64,000 bases of DNA. It comes from Chrysomallon squamiferum (taxonomy: Eukaryota; Mollusca; Gastropoda; Neomphalida; Peltospiridae). The stretch covers positions 11,171,782 to 11,235,781 of the forward strand of contig CM022678.1 of NCBI GenBank assembly GCA_012295275.1, given 5' to 3'. Below the pieces are notes generated by a model that did not search any database, had not been told where the DNA came from, and saw only the letters and a list, made by a program, of their open reading frames with translations. Made by a program: the position numbers and the translations under genes. Positions 61,527 through 64,000 of the stretch are shown here, piece by piece. The first letter of the stretch is position 1; each line of letters starts with the position of its first letter.

Positions 61527-63499
61527 TCAGAAGTGTTCAGACAGTGTGTAGAACATTTTCTGTTGAAGATTCCTGTCATCTCTCTGTGAAAATGACTCTA
61601 AGAAGGATGCGAATTTAATTTCGTCGGTGAAATCTTCCCATTCCTCCTTTCCTGAACATGCCAGATCCTGAAAGAAAGGAAAAAAAAAAGATTAAACTTA
61701 AAACATTTATTTTTAAAATCTATCTCTTTACACTAACAACAGTTTGGCACACGTTTATTAAATTTAAAGAAAACAAAACAACTTTGTTGTGTTGTGATGT
61801 ACAATTATGTTGCTGCAGTAATTCTATAAACTTGCAAATGTATGAGATTAAAAGAGCAGTTGGACAAAACACACACACACACACTGCACTCACACACACA
61901 CACACACACACACACTGCACTTACAAACCGTCACCTGATAACGTTACATTACTTCAACACACAGACTGTCAGTAATAACTTACCTGTTCTCCACACACAG
62001 CCACACACACACAGACACACACTATTTCAACACACAGATAATCAATAATGATAACTTACCTCTTCCGTGCATAGACCCTTTACGATTCTCATCTTTTTCC
62101 TTCTTGTCATCCATCTTTCCTTTATGCTGGTCCTTCTTATCCTTATCCTGGTCCTTCTTTCCTTTATGCTGGTCCTTCTTATCCTTATCCTGGTCCTTCT
62201 TTCCCTTACGCTGGTCCATCTTATCCTTATCCTGGTCCATCTTATCCTTATCCTGGTCCTTCTGCTGTTTCTGTTTGTTTTCCATTTGTTCTCTCTTTTC
62301 CTGCATCTCTTTCATCTTTTTCTCCTGCATCTCCTTCATTTTTTCCTGGACGTCTTCTGGCAGATCTTTCATCATCTTTTGCACTTTCTCCTTCATCTCC
62401 TCCATTTTCTCCTTCATGTCTTCTGGATCGGTTTTTTTCTCTTTCATCTCTTTCATCTTCTTCTGCATCTCTTTGATTTTTTCCTGGACGTCTTCAGGCA
62501 GGTTCTTCATTTTCTCTTGCATTTCTTTCATCTTGTCCATCATAGCCTGGTTCTGACCTTGACCCTGACCCTGGTTCTGACCTTGGCCCTGCCCAGCACC
62601 CTGTCCTTGCTAGAATAATAAATAAATAAATAAATAAATAAATGAAATAACATAAACAGAAAGAACAGAAGGACTTGGACAAAGGTTAAAAAGGATCAGA
62701 TTACAGGACAGAAGACTGAGCAGAAATGTAACAGAAAATAATATTTACTTACTACTACTACTACTACTGAAACCTTTACTCCTACGACTACTGAAACCTC
62801 TTCTACTACGACTACTACAACAACTAATCCTTCCGTTACTGTTTAAGCAACAAGTATAGAACTAATATAAACTACTGAAAAGATAGACCTCTCCTACAAC
62901 AGCTATAATTACTACTAGTATTACTACTAGACTACTAACACCATTTTGCTACTACTACCATTAATACCAGTATTACTACTACTACAAATACTACAAATAC
63001 TACAGCGACCTCTATTATTACTACTGCTACTACTACTACTTTTACTTACATTCTTATTACAACAACTATAACTACTACTACTGCTACTACTACCACTATA
63101 GTATTACTCCGACCATTATTCTACTGTTTTACTACTTTTAACACTACCATACCTACTACTACTGTTATCAGTACTACTAGTATAACTACTGTTACACTAC
63201 CAGGACACTACTACGACAACTACAGTTACTACTAATACTACTACTACAGCAACTACTACTACAACTACAACTAGTACAATAACGACTACTACTACTAGTA
63301 TTTACTTCTACTACTACGACCAGTACCAAGATTACTACTAGCAGTGTTACTACTACTACAACTACTCATACAACTAGTACAACAACAACAACTACTACTA
63401 CTACTATTACTACTACATAAATAAATAAGTAAAACTTACCTGACTGCTAAGCCCAATGAAGGCTGCTAAAACAACAGCGATTAAAATCTTAGAATTCAT
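61527..63499 (-). CDS. Secreted Gln-Gly / charged-helix protein, unrecognised, four coding exons proposed
   Basis: Minus-strand exons: 63499-63440, signal peptide MNSKILIAVVLAAFIGLSSQ; 62609-62060, 183 codons; a small exon ending at 61984; and 61667-61527. Exon 2 starts QGQGAGQGQGQNQGQ. It then codes a long charged helix with two copies of a unit around LPEDVQEKMKEMQEK, and then repeats of KDQDKDKKDQHKGK. The last exon reads DLACSGKEEWEDFTDEIKFA, then SFLESFSQRDDRNLQQKMFY and TLSEHF. Exon 2 leaves in phase 1 but the last exon is open over its length only in phase 0, so an exon of length 2 mod 3 is needed. Both candidates ending at the donor 61984 satisfy this: AACAG (61988-61984) or a 38-nt exon (62021-61984). 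Direct joining would instead add GSGMFRKGGMGRFHRRN and stop. Product about 251-262 aa. Function unknown; the composition suggests an extracellular or secretory structural protein. Confidence 0.72.
62740..63418. repeat. Degenerate (ACT)n region filling intron 1 of the minus-strand secreted gene
   Basis: Nearly 700 bp of ACT/TAC triplets with scattered changes (ACA, ACG, ATT, AGT). No coding potential is inferred. Confidence 0.9.
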
Positions 63500-63586
63500 G
63501 TTTTCCACCGGAATATTCTCACAGGCTTTTCTGCAGTGTTTAGCTTTGAGTTTATCGTATGACACCAGACTTGATCAGCTTCGCAT

Positions 63587-63594
63587 ATTATATA
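63587..63594 (-). promoter_or_regulatory. TATA box of the minus-strand secreted gene
   Basis: On the minus strand the sequence reads GGGCCTATATAATATGCG, a strong TATA box in GC-richer flanks. It lies about 90 bp upstream of the ATG at 63499, suggesting a start near 63560. Confidence 0.7.
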
Positions 63595-63604
63595 GGCCCA
63601 GAGT

Positions 63605-63960
63605 CTTCGGCATTTTGGAAACGCATGACTTATTTTCAAAAGATGTTTTCTTTTTTTTTTTTTTTGGTTGTGAAGTCGTGACTAGCATGTTTTTAAGTTT
63701 AAGAAAAGAAAAGAAAAGAAGGTAACAATTAGGTCGAATGAATTAAAATCTCGTGACTTGAGAAAATAATACTGCGCAAGTGAAGTGTTGACGTAAACAG
63801 CTAAATTTGTCTACGTCATTTTTCGTGAGAAATCTTATTTCGAGAAGTTTCCACAGCTTTCGTTTTTTTTTCGCGTTCTAAGAAAGTTTCTTTATTTTGT
63901 GTAAAACAAAAACCCCCAAAACAAACTGTTATTTAATCATATCTATATCTAAATATAATC

Positions 63961-64000
<40 letters not shown>
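63605..64000. other. Upstream flank of the minus-strand secreted gene
   Basis: AT-rich, no supported gene. It ends in an (AAT)n array from about 63958 that runs off the window. Confidence 0.6.

Noticed and set aside
61600-61667. Basic peptide ending ...GRFHRRN as the normal C-terminus of the minus-strand secreted protein
   Set aside because: It follows from direct joining in phase 1, but the alternative phase is open over the full exon (46 residues) with ordinary composition, so the basic end is kept only as a possible exon-skipping variant.

Overview
This is eukaryotic nuclear DNA from an invertebrate animal. The intron-rich housekeeping genes, extreme AT content, very long (CT)n and trinucleotide arrays, minisatellites and a decayed Jockey/RTE-like retroposon would fit a mollusc. 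The taxonomic call is weak because nothing here is diagnostic. Genes were assembled by eye from reading frames, GT/AG splice sites, matching intron phases and family motifs.

Layout. (1) 1-8.1 kb, + strand: the 3' end of a CLK/LAMMER-family kinase gene. One shared exon (474-564) can join either of two terminal exons: a long one with a disordered tail (2273-3913) or a short canonical one (7905-8114). (2) 17.0-18.4 kb, - strand: an intronless type I protein arginine methyltransferase with an unusual acidic, Cys-containing tail. (3) 20.1-21.1 kb, - strand: a ZDHHC24-like palmitoyltransferase. (4) 23.9-27.3 kb, - strand: mitochondrial ribosomal protein uS14m (MRPS14) in three coding exons, with a dead non-LTR retroposon in its second intron. 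(5) 30.3-34.3 kb, + strand: eEF1A, complete in seven coding exons behind a TATA/5'TOP-like promoter. (6) 40.4-46.9 kb, - strand: MPV17, complete in seven coding exons coding for 176 aa. (7) 52.3-60.2 kb, + strand: an unrecognised eight-exon gene for a secreted protein. It has a signal peptide, about 730 residues of Gly-Gly-Gln repeats and a 227-residue non-repetitive helical C-terminal domain. (8) 61.5-63.5 kb, - strand: a second unrecognised secreted protein gene, convergent with the previous one. It has a signal peptide, a short Gln-Gly tract, a long charged Lys/Glu/Asp helix and an acidic C-terminus.

The first six genes are ordinary housekeeping or regulatory genes with no evident functional link. 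The last two are the most novel part. They are adjacent and convergent, each has its own TATA box, and both use the same plan: a small signal-peptide exon ending in phase 0 is joined to one large low-complexity Gln/Gly exon, followed by short exons coding ordinary sequence. I infer an extracellular structural or mucus/matrix pair, but no function can be read directly.

The remaining DNA is intron and intergenic sequence dominated by homopolymers, microsatellites and several minisatellites with unit lengths of 26-47 bp. I saw no rRNA, convincing tRNA or CRISPR array.
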